A DNA stretch of 64,000 nucleotides, taken from positions 3,162,001 to 3,226,000 of the forward strand of contig JANCIK010000001.1 of NCBI GenBank assembly GCA_028532985.1, in the 5' to 3' direction. The notes below the pieces were generated by a model that worked only from the letters and a program-made list of their open reading frames with translations, was not told the origin of the DNA and did no database searches. How positions within the stretch are numbered: position 1 is the stretch's first letter; each line of letters begins with the position of its first letter. Positions 22,401 to 33,692 of this stretch are shown here, piece by piece. The translations under genes and the position numbers were made by a program. The DNA is from Stropharia rugosoannulata. Its lineage: Eukaryota; Basidiomycota; Agaricomycetes; Agaricales; Strophariaceae.

Positions 22401-23646
22401 GACTAGCTCGGACTCTTCAGATGCTTCTGGCAGCGCTGACTCCTCGGACGCTTCTGACGCTTCTGAAGGCTCTGACAGCACCGATTCGTCTGACGCCTCC
22501 GTTGCAGCTCGCTCCATCTGGAAGGGCAGGGTCAAGCACAACTCCAAGCGCCAGGAGAGCACTGATGGTGCTTCCTCTACTGAATCTGACTCGTCAGACT
22601 CCAGCGGAGACGCCACTGGCGACGCATCGGACAGCTCTGCCAACACGGATGGCTCTGACGGCACTGTAAGCGCTCGGGGCATGAAGCACGGCAAGCGCCA
22701 GGAATCCACTAGTGACTCTACGGATGGCGTCGCTGACGCTGGATCTGATGGCGCCGACGACTCCTCGGATGCTTCTGGCTCTGACAGCACTACCGATGGC
22801 TCTGGCTCTGACGACACCGCCGACGCTTCTGGATCTGATAGCATTGCGGATACCTCTGTCACTGCTCGCGCGATGAAGCGCCAGGACGTCACTGACTCTG
22901 TCGACTCTACCAGCGATGCTAGCGACGGTTCATCCGATAACACTGCTGACTCTGGCGCTGCCACCGATGGTGATTCCGGTGTTACTTCTGACTCTGGCGC
23001 CATCACCAAGCGCGTTGTGAAACGTCAGGACACCACCACCACCACTGGGGCTTCTGACTCTGCTGACTCTGTTGCTGGAGATGCCACCGCCGACACGGAG
23101 GGGTCTGCTGGGGAATCCACTGACGACTCGGAAGTTTTATCCACTTCTGATGCCAGCTCAGACGGCTCGCTCACTGCCAGGATGCTCAAGCGCCTCTTTG
23201 GCCGCCAGGAGACCACCGAGACTCCTGCCGACTCAACTGAGGACTCGGCTGACGACTCGGCTGCCTCCACTGGTTCTGAGACTTTGTCTGCTGACGCTGC
23301 CGACTCTTCCATCACTGCCAGGATGATTAGACGCTGGATTAAGCGCCAGGACAGCACTACCGCTGTTCAGGATGCAACCGATTCTGCCAGCTCGACTGAG
23401 GCTGAGGTCGGTGGTGTCGTCACCCAAGCTGAGGACGCTGATGGCGATGCTGTAACTGACTTCTCCGAGGAGGTCGGCGCTGCCACCGACGACAGCTCCT
23501 CCCTTGCTGCCAGGATGATCAAGGCTATTTTCAAGCGCCAGGAATCCGCCACCGGCTCTTCCTCTGACTCCGACTCTGCCTCGGATGGCGATGACCAGAG
23601 CTCGTCCTCCGACTCGGGCGCCTCTTCGCTCAATGAGCTTGACTGA
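19475..23646 (+). CDS. Secreted Ser/Asp-rich tandem-repeat precursor with Kex2-type sites
   Basis: Three exons (19475-20462, 20518-21357, 21413-23646) give 1353 aa. Residues 1 to ~20 (MHTFYVIVPALGLLNMGVNA) are a signal peptide. About 180 residues of Ala/Pro-rich leader follow, with several RR sites. The rest is a ladder of modules of ~35-75 residues: an acidic Ser/Asp/Gly/Ala block, then TVSAR, a short basic peptide such as GMKHGKGKR, then Q(D/E)ST. I count about 23 (K/R)RQ dibasic sites, the context cut by kexin in the Golgi, after which N-terminal Gln could cyclise. In architecture it resembles fungal kexin-processed repeat precursors such as Ustilago Rep1 or ribosomal-peptide precursors, but the repeat sequence is not one I recognise. 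Alternative: an uncleaved acidic wall or matrix protein. The gene call is strong; the function is unknown. Confidence 0.8.
20080..23560 (+). repeat. Degenerate tandem protein-coding repeats (Ser/Asp block plus basic Kex2 linker)
   Basis: About 20 imperfect DNA repeats inside the secreted precursor gene. The best conserved part encodes TVSARGMKHGKGKRQDSTDG; spacers vary in length because of indels in TCT/GAC-type codons. Both introns fall at the same place in the module (phase 1, just before DTTVSAR or DNTVSAR) and both are 55 nt. Toward the 3' end the basic linker changes from His/Lys/Gly-rich to hydrophobic (MLKRLFG, MIRRWIKR, MIKAIFKR). Confidence 0.8.
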
Positions 23647-24275
23647 ACAGGAATGGCCGAACCACCTGTAAGTCCCCTGCATGGACATCGGCTTGATACC
23701 TCTCGCGTTCTCTATACCATTTCTCCTATCATTATCTCTACTATTACTATATCCCACTGTCATACCTAGCCTACATTCGTTTAGACACACATAGAGCATA
23801 TAGACCGTCGCCTTGTTTCGTTAGCACTTTTCAATACACCTTCACTTGTCTCAGGATTTTAATTCGCCGAGTGATTAGTGGCCTGAACAATAATGGTGAA
23901 ATTTATTTCCTCTATATTCTGCCTTTTCTGGGGATGCGAGAGTATTTTGCCCCTTGATTTCTTTGTTGCGTCTCGTGGTGTGCACGCTGTTGTGGCACGT
24001 AGTGGCTTGCAAGCTATTTATGGATATGGCCCACTTGGCAGAGACAGGGGATCGCCCATGAACTGGCCCTGGCTCTCATTAACGTCTCTGCCACCACTGC
24101 CACCACCAACGTCCATCTGCAATCACTCTATTTACTCTTTATCGGCTCAAGAGCACCGGATTTGACCCTCACTTATTCCGGGACGAACACATAGCAGACA
24201 TCTCATTCGCCAACACTAATCAGGCCGGAACTTGGAAAGTTGGAAGTCAGCGACAACCAAAAGTCCTAGCTACGC
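23647..24275. other. Intergenic: repeat-precursor 3' UTR and WW-HECT promoter
   Basis: No gene recognised. The stretch just after the stop at 23646 is T/C-rich, as expected of a fungal 3' UTR. The 130 bp before 24276 should carry the promoter of the WW-HECT gene. The plus-strand open frame at 23893-24165 begins with a hydrophobic run but has no further support. Confidence 0.4.
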
Positions 24276-26267
24276 ATGGCTGCAAGAACATTGGTCTCCA
24301 GTACTTACATTCCGTCTTTCGACGTCCAGACCACTCCACCTTCCCTATCGGCGCGGCCGGCGGCCCAGTCTCAGGCGGTTGCGTCAGGATCAAAGGATAA
24401 ACAGACCAAGATCGCGGACGACGTCAGCGAACCACTCCCTCGAGGATGGGAGAAGCAGGTCGATAACAAGGGCAGGACGTACTATCTGGACCACAACACG
24501 CACACCACGACGTGGGTCCGTCCGAAGGCCACCGCCTCCGGCGCTGCGGACGACGATGACGCCCTGCCGCCGCTGCCTGGCGGGTGGGAGTGGCGGGTGG
24601 ATGGCAAGGGGCGGAAGTACTATCTGAACCACAACACGCGGACGACGACGTGGACGCGCCCGCCACCGCTCGAGGTCGTCGGGCGGGACCTGGGGCCGCT
24701 GCCGCCCGGCTGGGAGATCCGCGTGCTACCCGGGAATAGGAGCACGTATTTCGTCGACCACAACACGCGCACGACGACATGGCAGGATCCGCGTACCGAG
24801 CCGTACAGGATGGACCCGACGTCGATGTTCCGTCGCAAGCTGCAGTATCTGCATCGCATGCAGCGGCAGGACATCCAGCCGGGCGTGTTCCGCATCGCGG
24901 TGCGCCGCGACCACGTCGTGGAAGATAGCTTTGCGATTATCAGGAAAGCGAGCGCCGCAGACTTGAAGCGCAGACCTCGGGTGGTTTTTGACGGCGAGAC
25001 TAAGGGCCATCTGCAAATGTACAGGTCAGTTTTAAATTTCTCGCAGAAAATATCTTGAGACATGTTCTTATCTGTTGCTTGATAGGGACTGGTTCGATCT
25101 CGTACTGGAGAAATTAATTGACCCAGCTTATGGACTGTTCAAGAGAGACTCCTCAGGAAACCTTCAGATAAATCCAACGTCTCTCAGGCGTCCTAAACAC
25201 CTCGAGTATTACAAATTCGTTGGGAGGATTCACAGCATGGCCATTCTGCATGGCGTCCTAATCGACACGCAGCTAGTGCCTTTGTTGCATCCAGTGCTTA
25301 CATGCTCTACACGGCCCAAATCTATGTCGGATAAAACTGCATTGATGAAATCCATCGCCAAAATTAAGATGTGAGTCATATCCATTTATCTGCTGGATTT
25401 GCCTGACAGAACTCCACTAGTATTGACGGCAAGCGCATGCTAGAAACCTACAGGCTCACAGATAGACGCACAGGCAAACCGTTCCTGGTAGAAGTTAAGC
25501 TGCTTGAACACGGACCAGGCGATGACTTCGCCCACCCAGAAGATGAGGAAGAATTCTTCGAGGCACTGGCTATCCACAGATGTTCCAACGGAGCTGGGCC
25601 TCAGATGCGTGCGCTCGTGGACGGATTCTTCGAGCTCCTGCGCAAACGGGACCTGTTCTTAGGGTACACGCTTTCTGAAATCGAAAAACTCATTGGCGGA
25701 ATATCCATAATTGACATGTGCGTTTGTACTTTCTGCATTCCCCATAGTTATTTCTGACATGAACACGGGTAGAGAGGAAGGGGCCAGGAACACTACCGAA
25801 GAGACCGATGGCGAGCTGATCCCCTACATGCATCTCGACCTATTCTGGCAGGTCCTGCGTTCGTGGTCGCTCGAGCGACAGCGCACGCTCTTCCAATACG
25901 TAACAGGCCTGAAGCGCGTGCCCGCCACGGACCAAGTCAAGGTACTCTCAGCGCCGGACGGTGAGATCCGACGCGTCACCATTCTCGGGAACATCGAGCG
26001 CGCGATCCCCGATAGCACAGACGACACGCCCGAACACACGCTCTACATTCCCCCATTCGACACGTTCGAGGCCATGGAGGGCAGTCTGTTGGGCGCCATC
26101 ACGGATTGCAGCTGGGTGCGATCTATTTTCTCCAGTGGCAGGTTAACAATTACTTACATTGGCATTACCCAATCACCCAGGATCCGAGTGTGACGACCGA
26201 GATACAGAATGTGGCCCCGTCTAATGGGGCACGCGAACCCAGCGAGACAAAAGATGTGGCCGACTGA
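24276..26267 (+). CDS. WW-WW-WW-HECT protein, probable pseudo-ligase lacking the catalytic cysteine
   Basis: Five exons (24276-25024, 25086-25370, 25421-25717, 25773-26115, 26181-26267) encode 586 aa. Three WW domains lie at residues ~50-83, ~92-125 and ~134-168 ([60 protein letters not shown]), each with both Trp. They would bind PPxY-type ligands. A diverged HECT domain follows: [55 protein letters not shown]. Overall order matches Nedd4/Rsp5 ligases, but there is no N-terminal C2 domain. Where active HECTs have HTCFN, this gene reads [13 protein letters not shown], so the ubiquitin-accepting Cys is Leu. The N-lobe motif normally reading GGVSREFF is also replaced. The protein may be a WW adaptor or dominant regulator of true ligases. 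The last intron (26116-26180) is chosen because it yields a sensible tail. Confidence 0.8.
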
Positions 26268-26793
26268 CGTCTTCGTAATTACATACATCTTTCATCTCAA
26301 TCATCATATTGGAGTCCGGGTGTTCTCTTCAATTGTTCGCTCGGCGAAAGCAAATGAAACGACGTTGGAGTTTAGCGATAACTTTAAACTTTAAGCACAG
26401 AAGGTGACGAAGAAGTAAGATGCGCCAGAACAATTAGTTCATCAATTAATGTGCTACTACATACATATGAAACAAGCCGCTATGTCCAGATGGCTGCGAA
26501 ATATTGTGGGTGGAGATGCGAAGTCAGTGGTATGCAATAGTGGTAGTGATACAAGGATTCCGATATGTACAAGGGGCATGCCGCTAGTAGTAGCGTAAAA
26601 CTAGTGAAGAAAGCAAATGAAAAGCACATTAAGGAATAAAAAAGGGTTATAGTATACAAAATAGAGCAGTGTAGTCGTCAAGATGATGCAGATGTCTCGC
26701 AAATGTCGTCGTGTCTTCATGCACATTTGTGTGTGCGTGTCGTGGAACGAAAAAAATACCAGTGCCAATATTGGCAGTCAGGGAGGAGAAAAA
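26268..26793. other. Convergent intergenic region
   Basis: Shared 3' flank of the WW-HECT gene (plus) and PRM1 (minus). It is AT-richer than its surroundings, and no gene, RNA or repeat was seen. Confidence 0.4.
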
Positions 26794-29700
26794 TCACATG
26801 GCATGCGCGAAAGGATTCGTAGCCATGCTCTTCCGCGCACCCATCCCCGTCGTATAGTCGATCTGCACCCGGTGCTCGTCGTCGAACGGGGTGATAAATG
26901 GGTTCACTAGCGTGCTCTGCCTGCCGTGCGGCGGCGCCAGGTACTGCGACACCGGCGACACCGGCGTCGTCCCGCCCGACGCGCTGCGCTGCCAGCTCTG
27001 GCTCTGCCGGTGGTGGCTGCGCGCGTCGTCCGCGAGCGACAGTGAGCTCGTCGAGTAGTCGCCCGGGGCCGCGTTCGTCACCCGCAGCACCGTGACCGCG
27101 CCGGACGACACGGACCGACTGTGCTGCGATGTGCGGTGTGGAGGCGGTGTGAGCGCGGTCGGAGTGAGGACGCCACGCGGGCTCTGGGGCGGCGGTGGAG
27201 GGGAGGGCGGTACAGCGGCCGACGCACTGTGCGAGCGGCGCGCGGGGGACCCGAAGGCGCCCTGCAACTGCGGGTGGCGCGGAGGGGTGCCGTACTGTGC
27301 GACGCTCGTGTTGAAGCTCGCGTATGTCGGGACGGGCAAGACAGAGCTCGCCGCCGCTGCGCCGCTGAACGGGTCGTCAGTGTACGAGATGCGCACGTCG
27401 GTCGGGACGGTGCCGCTCGGGGGCATCTGGCGCTGGTACGGCGACAGCTTGTCAGGCGAGTAAGTGTACGTAGGGAAGGAGGAAGGATAGGCTTCAGGCG
27501 AGGAAACGACCACGGTTGGTCGAGTAGGCGGCGGGGATGTAATTTTCTTGGTGATGATGCGCAGGCTAGGGTACGACGTCTTCGTCGCGTCGGGCGTCAC
27601 AGAGAAGCGTGATTGCATCTGCGGATCAGCCTGCAACTCCTGCGAAGTGTCGTATCCATGAGGCACCTCAGCTTGAAGCGGCGGCGGCGTTTGCCGTTCC
27701 TCTTCCATGGGGGGCTGAGGAGTGTCCCAGTAATCCGCATCTGCGCTCCGCTGCGTTTCTTTCCGTGAAAGCAGCGCAGACATCTTTCCGAGCCACGCTG
27801 AGGGTGGCTTAGCCGCGCTATCAGGCTGCACCGCGGGCTCCTGCAAGTCCTCACTGCCATCTTTCTTTAATCGCTCACCGCGCTTCACCGCGCGGCGGCC
27901 AACCGCCAGCAACTTCGCGCGGGTGGTCTTCTTCGGCGCCTGCACAGCAGGGGGCGCGGGAAACGCCGCCTCCCACGGTCCCTGCGCGGGGCCGGCGACC
28001 GTCTCCTGCGACGGGCGCGCGACCGCGGTTTCGGCAGGTGAGTTGGCGCGCGACGGCCAGAACGGCTTGAAGGTGCTCCCGCGCGGCGACGGCAGGGGTG
28101 AGAATGAGTTCAACTTTTCCTCGCTCATTCGGACGCCCTTCTCCGTATTCCCGTCGAGCGACCCCGAGCTGCGTGCGGCGCGCTCGTCGAAGTACGCACC
28201 GAGGCCCGCGGCACCGCCTGCGCGCTGCTCGCGCTCGTAGCGGCGCCGCCCGCGTTCTGCAATAATACGCTTTCCATGTGTGTGCCAGAGCACGACAGCG
28301 AGGCCCATTAGCACGACGACGCCCCAGAGGCCCATGAAGATCGAGAACATAATGCGCTCTTTGCGGAGTGAGGCCGCATACGAGTTCACCAGCCGGCCGA
28401 CGAGCCCAGTGCTCTCGGTGCCGTTGTTCGAGTCACCGCCGATTGCAGCGAGTGCGATAGGCTGAGCGGCCTCATTGACAGCGTCAGGGGAGAGGATGAG
28501 CACAGATTGGTTCACGCGGGGGATATCGATAATGAGGTTGTCGTGCAAGAACGTGAGGGCATTTTCGATCGCGTCTACCTTGCTTCCGATGAAGCACTGC
28601 AGGAAGGCGTTGGCAGGGGCGGAGAGGATGGTGTTGCCAAAAACGGTGTTCACCACATTCTGGACATCGCTGTAGAAGTTGTTCAGCGTCGTGTTGAGTG
28701 TGGTCGTGGTGCCGTTAACCCAGCCAAAGAGACCGTCATTCACAGTAGACTGAATGACATCTATGCGGGTGTTGATGTCATTTGCGTAGAGCGACGATTG
28801 GTTGTACATGCTCGCATTGATAGACGACGCGATTGTGGAGGAGAAATCAGTTGTAGCTTGCGTCGCACGATCTTGATACTTTGCAACAAGGGGACCGAGG
28901 GCCCACAGCTGAATCTGCACTGAAAGCAGCCCAAAGAAACCAATCAAAAAACAGGCCAGGGCAGGGCGATAGGTTACATAGTGTAAAAACCACTGAGTGT
29001 TCGTATACTGAGCAGGCGTCAAGTGCAGGCGCCCAGAGAGTGTATTCATTATACGGGTGACCAGAGGGTGTTCCGAGTTCGCTTGAAGCAGTATCAAGTT
29101 ATGATCACTGAGTGTAACTTGCGGTGAGGCAGGCCCTTTCGCGTGAACTATAGTAGGATCGGTGTTCCACGCCTGACGCTGGTACTCGAGATGATTTTTC
29201 ATGCAGCGCCACTTGTACCATGTGAGCAGGCAGTTAAGGCCGATGAGGAGGAGGACAAGAAGAGCGATGATGATAATGCCAATCTTGGCCATTTTGATCA
29301 GGTCGTGGCCAATGTCGTCAATTACAGAGGTGTCAAGTTGGTTGCAGAAGGTGATAGAATCCAGTGCCGGCACAGGAAGGCCGTCGGGAGTAAGTGTGAT
29401 GTTGGCAAAGGTGGCATTAATATCTTGCTTGACGAGTTCGAAAGGCTGGTCAATTCTACAACGGTTTAGTAACAATATATGAAAGAGAGGATCACAACTT
29501 ACAGGCCTTCCACGTCATTCTTGAGTTGGGAAACGGATGGGATGGAGGAGTTCAAGTTTGTGAGGGCCTGCATGAAAGAGGCAGGTAGGGTAACGTTCTG
29601 AAGGCTATCTAAGCTCGGAACGGTAATTTGTGGAGGGGTGATGTTGCCAAATGGATTGACTTTGTTGATCGCATTGATAGCAGTGTTAATAACATTATTG

Positions 29701-30268
29701 GCAGTGGCAATGTCGTTCTGTATATTCGTTCGCAGGGCGGAGGTAACGGTTGAAAGGACATTGTTAATCTGCATAAAATTAACAAGATGCATACAAGGTT
29801 GCGAGAAGAGACACACACCTCTTGCACAGCAGCAATAAGCACAGCGAGGCCGCTTTGTACTATAAGTTCGAGAAAGCAGAGGAAGGTCGAGCGGTAGATA
29901 TCAATGAGGAAATTGATGATCGCCTCCATGATAGTCAAAGCCAGTATCAGAGTAGCGCGCGCAGCGTTGAGCGTGCCATTGACTGCGTCTGCGTACTGCT
30001 TGTTGGTGGCGATGGCCATGAAGCGCGGCATGCTCGCGGCGGAGGTCGCTGCGGTCTCGGCGGCCTTGCAGCTCGCAACAAGCTCGGACTTTGCGCTGGC
30101 GATGCTGTTCTGGGCATCACCGAGGGAGAGCTGGAGGCGGAAGGCGACGAAGATGAGGGAGAGGATGGGGTACGCGAGCCATGTCAATGAGAGGAGGTGA
30201 GGGAGGGTGAGGTAGGGTGTGAGGGAGGTGGTGGAAGGAGCGTCGTAAGCTTGGGGAACACCAGGCAT
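26794..30268 (-). CDS. PRM1: Plasma membrane fusion protein Prm1 with long C-terminal tail
   Basis: Three exons (29819-30268, 29503-29768, 26794-29455) encode 1125 aa. Prm1 is a pheromone-induced multispanning protein that promotes plasma-membrane merger in mating or hyphal fusion. Hydrophobic segments are visible: [20 protein letters not shown] near residue 25, two segments between ~105 and 150, [20 protein letters not shown] near 290, [20 protein letters not shown] near 380, and [20 protein letters not shown] near 580. Extracellular loops have many NxS/T sites ([15 protein letters not shown]). After the last membrane segment about 500 residues of Pro/Ser-rich disordered sequence follow, ending [10 protein letters not shown]. 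Ascomycete Prm1 is usually about 650-750 aa, so this cytosolic tail is a notable extension. Start [14 protein letters not shown] at 30268. Confidence 0.88.
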
Positions 30269-30716
30269 GGCGGTGGTCGACCTGCGACTGCACGGGGAGT
30301 ATATGAGAAGGAGGGGACAGCGCGCACATTATGCCCATCGCCTTTTCACTCGCCACCTCCATTGTCTGCAGATTCGATTCAATCCTTATTGTGACGCAAT
30401 GTCACAATGTACAATAGCACTTGTCACACACACCACCCAGGGCCAGCCTCGTGCCTTGTTCTTTCCGCCTTCATTTCACCGGGCGCGCTGTCCGACGTCG
30501 GCAGTCTCAAAGAACGAGTAATTCTTCCATGTTCTCGCCCGGCAGTGTCCAACAAGCTACCTTCCATATTGGGCTAAACCTGCCTATTATAGCAATCTCC
30601 GCCAAGACACACCATCGTCATAAATAACATGTATCATATCGTACGGTCGTAGTATACGTAAAATAAGTACTCCAGACAGGTCCTAATACTTTCCAACTTC
30701 CGAATAACTAACAGGC
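30269..30716. other. Intergenic: PRM1 promoter and SEY1 3' flank
   Basis: No gene seen. It contains the PRM1 upstream region and SEY1 terminator. CACAATGTACAATAG-type strings occur near 30400; a pheromone-response HMG box (ACAAAGGG-like) was looked for by eye and not found. Confidence 0.35.
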
Positions 30717-33692
30717 TCACAGCTGCCGCGACCTCAGTTCCTCCCGCACATCATCACTGTCCGTCTCGCTGTACGATCCGCTCCGCACAGGCTGAGCCGC
30801 GACCGGTGCAGGTTCCGCAAACTGCTCACGTAAACGCGCGACCGCCTGCCGCTGCACTTCGCTTCCCACCGTCTTAACCACCTGGAATAGGGGCCCCACG
30901 AGGCCCAACTGTATAATAATATATCTATGCATCCATGTCAGATTAACGTGCCTGCACAGACAGACAAAAAGCACTTACGACCCCGCCAGCGCTATCAACA
31001 AAAAGGTGAAATAGAGCGGATTGAACAGAATCGCCATTGCCTCGTTCCAGCCTAGAACCACCATCGCGCCGTAAATCCAGTACGGCACCTGCGCAATGCT
31101 CGACACCGTGCTGCGTTTCGCTTCCACATAGTATGCGTCGGCATCCTTCCGGAACTTATTAGTCAGCTCCAAAGCCTTCGACTCGCTGAACACAACAAGT
31201 GTTGCAGAAAAGTCAAATTCGTCAGTTCCGCTGAGCAGATCCGACGACTCCGAAGGTAATGAGAACTCGAGTGCTGGGTCGGTCGCTTTGATTTTCGAGT
31301 ACAAGGGCACGAGTTCCAGCGTCTGCAGAATATAAACATTAGCTCTGAATTGGGCATGAACATAGATGATTTATTTATATTTACCTGCTCCTTTGCCTTT
31401 TTAAACGCCCCGTCAATGTCGTCTTCCGGTTTCCACACACGGGGTACACCGCCCTCGTCGTAACGGAACCGTTCTTCAAAGTGATTCCGCAGTTTGCTGA
31501 GGAACGCAGCGTCCATTGTCTGCTCTTCTATTTTAGCACGTAGAGCGAGCCAAGCACGCCTGCGTAGCGTGGTCAATGCAGTTGCGTTCTCTTCCTCTGT
31601 ACTGTCGAAGCCTGAAACGGATCAATTTAGAACATAACAAATTCCACCAATACTATGACTCACTCTTCGCTTTCGTGAGGTACGCTGCCTCGGCTTTTGC
31701 CAGAACATCTCGGAACGTCGTGAGGATGTTGTCCCACATGTCCGGCAGTCCCTTGTTCAACTGCAGCTCAACAGGCTCTGAGAGTTGTTTCTTGATATTA
31801 CGCTGATAAGTTGAAAAGTAGTATGTTAACAAAAGTTTTAGTGTAAAGATCTGCCAATTTACCTCAATTTGGTTGAGCATCTTCTTCGTCTCGTCCTTTC
31901 GGCATTGATCAGCAACAGCACCGACCTCTTCTTCGAGTAGGTGCAACTCTTCCTCCCAACTCCAGTCAGTATCGTCAATCATAGCCTCCTCTGCCCCTGC
32001 CGTGAATCTCTCCCCACAATGTTCACGTGCCTTCGTGACGATATCACCAAAGTTGTATTCCTCGCCACGCATTCCATCAATCATTTGCTGTTTGAATGAA
32101 ACCAAGCATGTCTTGTGCAAATTCTTCAACTGTCCCAAGAAAAGAGGTGTCAACGTGCTGTCTAGTGCTGCTAGTAGGTCAGTGCGTTTGCGAGCGTACA
32201 CGCCCTTGTGATATCTCGACGCGTCGCGGTCATAACGAGCTATAATATGACATATAAAGACCAGTAAGCGGAGCACAAATTGCCAACAGCTTACTGAGTG
32301 CGCCATGCCTCCAGGCCTTCATCATTGCGCCCAGACCGTCAACCACTTTGCCAGCTTCCACGGGCCGCTTCTGGGATTTGGCTTGGTCGTTGAACTCAGC
32401 AAGAGCAGCGGCTGATATTTCATCGCATCGAAATTGCGCAAGAAGTTCTTGTTGCGTAGGGAGATCAAGGTCCTTGTTACTTTGCACTTGTTCCTAACAA
32501 ATTCAAGTCAGCACTCGTACTTATTGGGCTTTCGCGGCATATCTACCCAAATTCCTTCCATGTAGAAAGCCACTCCATCGGCCGGTATACGCTTGTGATA
32601 AACCGGTTTGAACAGATAATCTGGTGAACTTTTATCGACGAAGCGCGTCCTCAGATTTTGCACTTCCGACTCGAATTTGTCCGCGGACAGAATTTTGTGC
32701 GGTAGAGCTGTGAAAGCCAAGTCAAAGTAGTGAGACAGGGGCAAATCCTTCAATTCAGCCGGTTTGCTCAGGGTATCCCAGATACGGGTTAAATCTGCTG
32801 TGAGCGTTGCTTGGAGGTTGGCTAATGGTGTCTGCCCAATATGGTCTCGGATTACGAACAGCAGAAGAGTTCGGCTACTCGTCCTGGTTGCATATCGTCA
32901 GTCAGAGTATACACAATACAGTTATGAAACACACCCGTCTGTTGCCTTCTTTCCGAATAAACCCAGGTTAACCTCGAACACTGTCTTGAGCAGACCCATG
33001 TTGGCGCCCTGGTAGAGGCCGACTTGGTGCTCCCAGAGGTTGACAATAAGAATTTCCGAGGAGGCGAGGGAGAACAGAGCAGATTTCCGCTCGAAGTCCT
33101 GAAGGCTGTTCAAACTTTTGAAATAAGGTAATATACCGGAAGACGTACTTGGTCTTCGCCGCGTTCCCTTCCATCTGTCCCTTCGACGTCCATGACCATT
33201 ACGTTCATATTCTTGCCACGACACATCCAGATGCCTGCGCCCCGAAATGTAGCACGAGTCAATCACAGTCGCCATGAGGGCGCACCTTTCGTGGTCTGTT
33301 GGCGCCGAGTCTCATCCATGACGTCGAACGTCGTCCCAAACAGCCTGTTCAGTAAGGTACCTGCGCACACCCGTCAGCACCAGCAGCGCTCTACACCATC
33401 TCGTTCCGCGCACTTTTGCCAGTAGACTGCGAGCCGAAGACGGACACGATATTATATGCGAACCCCGCATCGTGCAGGCCCCATTTCTCGATCTGGCGAG
33501 CTAGGTCGGGTCTGTCAGGGCGGCTGGCGTCAGCGCGGGAGAGTGGGTGAGAGGGGCATGATGAGCTAACGTGAATTTCTTCTCATCGTCCACAATCTGG
33601 ATACGCTCTGTGCTTGCGCTCGATGAGCCGGCGGCGACGTGTCCGTTCGCGCCAGCCGGGTGGGTCCCGTTGAGCTGCGTTGTCGTGGCCAT
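30717..33692 (-). CDS. SEY1: ER membrane fusion GTPase Sey1 (RHD3/atlastin-like)
   Basis: A dynamin-like GTPase that fuses ER tubules into a network. The N-terminus is Ala/Ser-rich. The G domain follows, with [16 protein letters not shown] (P-loop, split by an intron), [20 protein letters not shown] (switch 1) and [20 protein letters not shown] (G3, DxxG). [11 protein letters not shown] represents the G4-type region with RD. A long helical bundle follows. Near the C-terminus sits a two-segment membrane hairpin: [20 protein letters not shown] and [20 protein letters not shown]. The tail ends [13 protein letters not shown]. About nine short introns are required. Motif order and length (about 790 aa) match the Sey1/RHD3 family closely. 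It ends 449 bp from the PRM1 start, in the same direction; no functional link is implied. Confidence 0.92.

Noticed and set aside
20080..23560. Regular repeats resembling a CRISPR array
   Set aside because: The repeats are imperfect, lie in one open reading frame with a signal peptide, vary in spacing, and the genome is eukaryotic.
19594..23799. Long antisense open frames opposite the repeat precursor
   Set aside because: They are mirror products of the TCT/GAC repeat codons (Ser/Asp read as Glu/Ser/Arg on the other strand) and lack starts, introns or domains.
26142..26180. 39-nt intron at the end of the WW-HECT gene
   Set aside because: Too short for a fungal intron and gives an abrupt tail; the 65-nt intron 26116-26180 gives a better exon and a sensible end.
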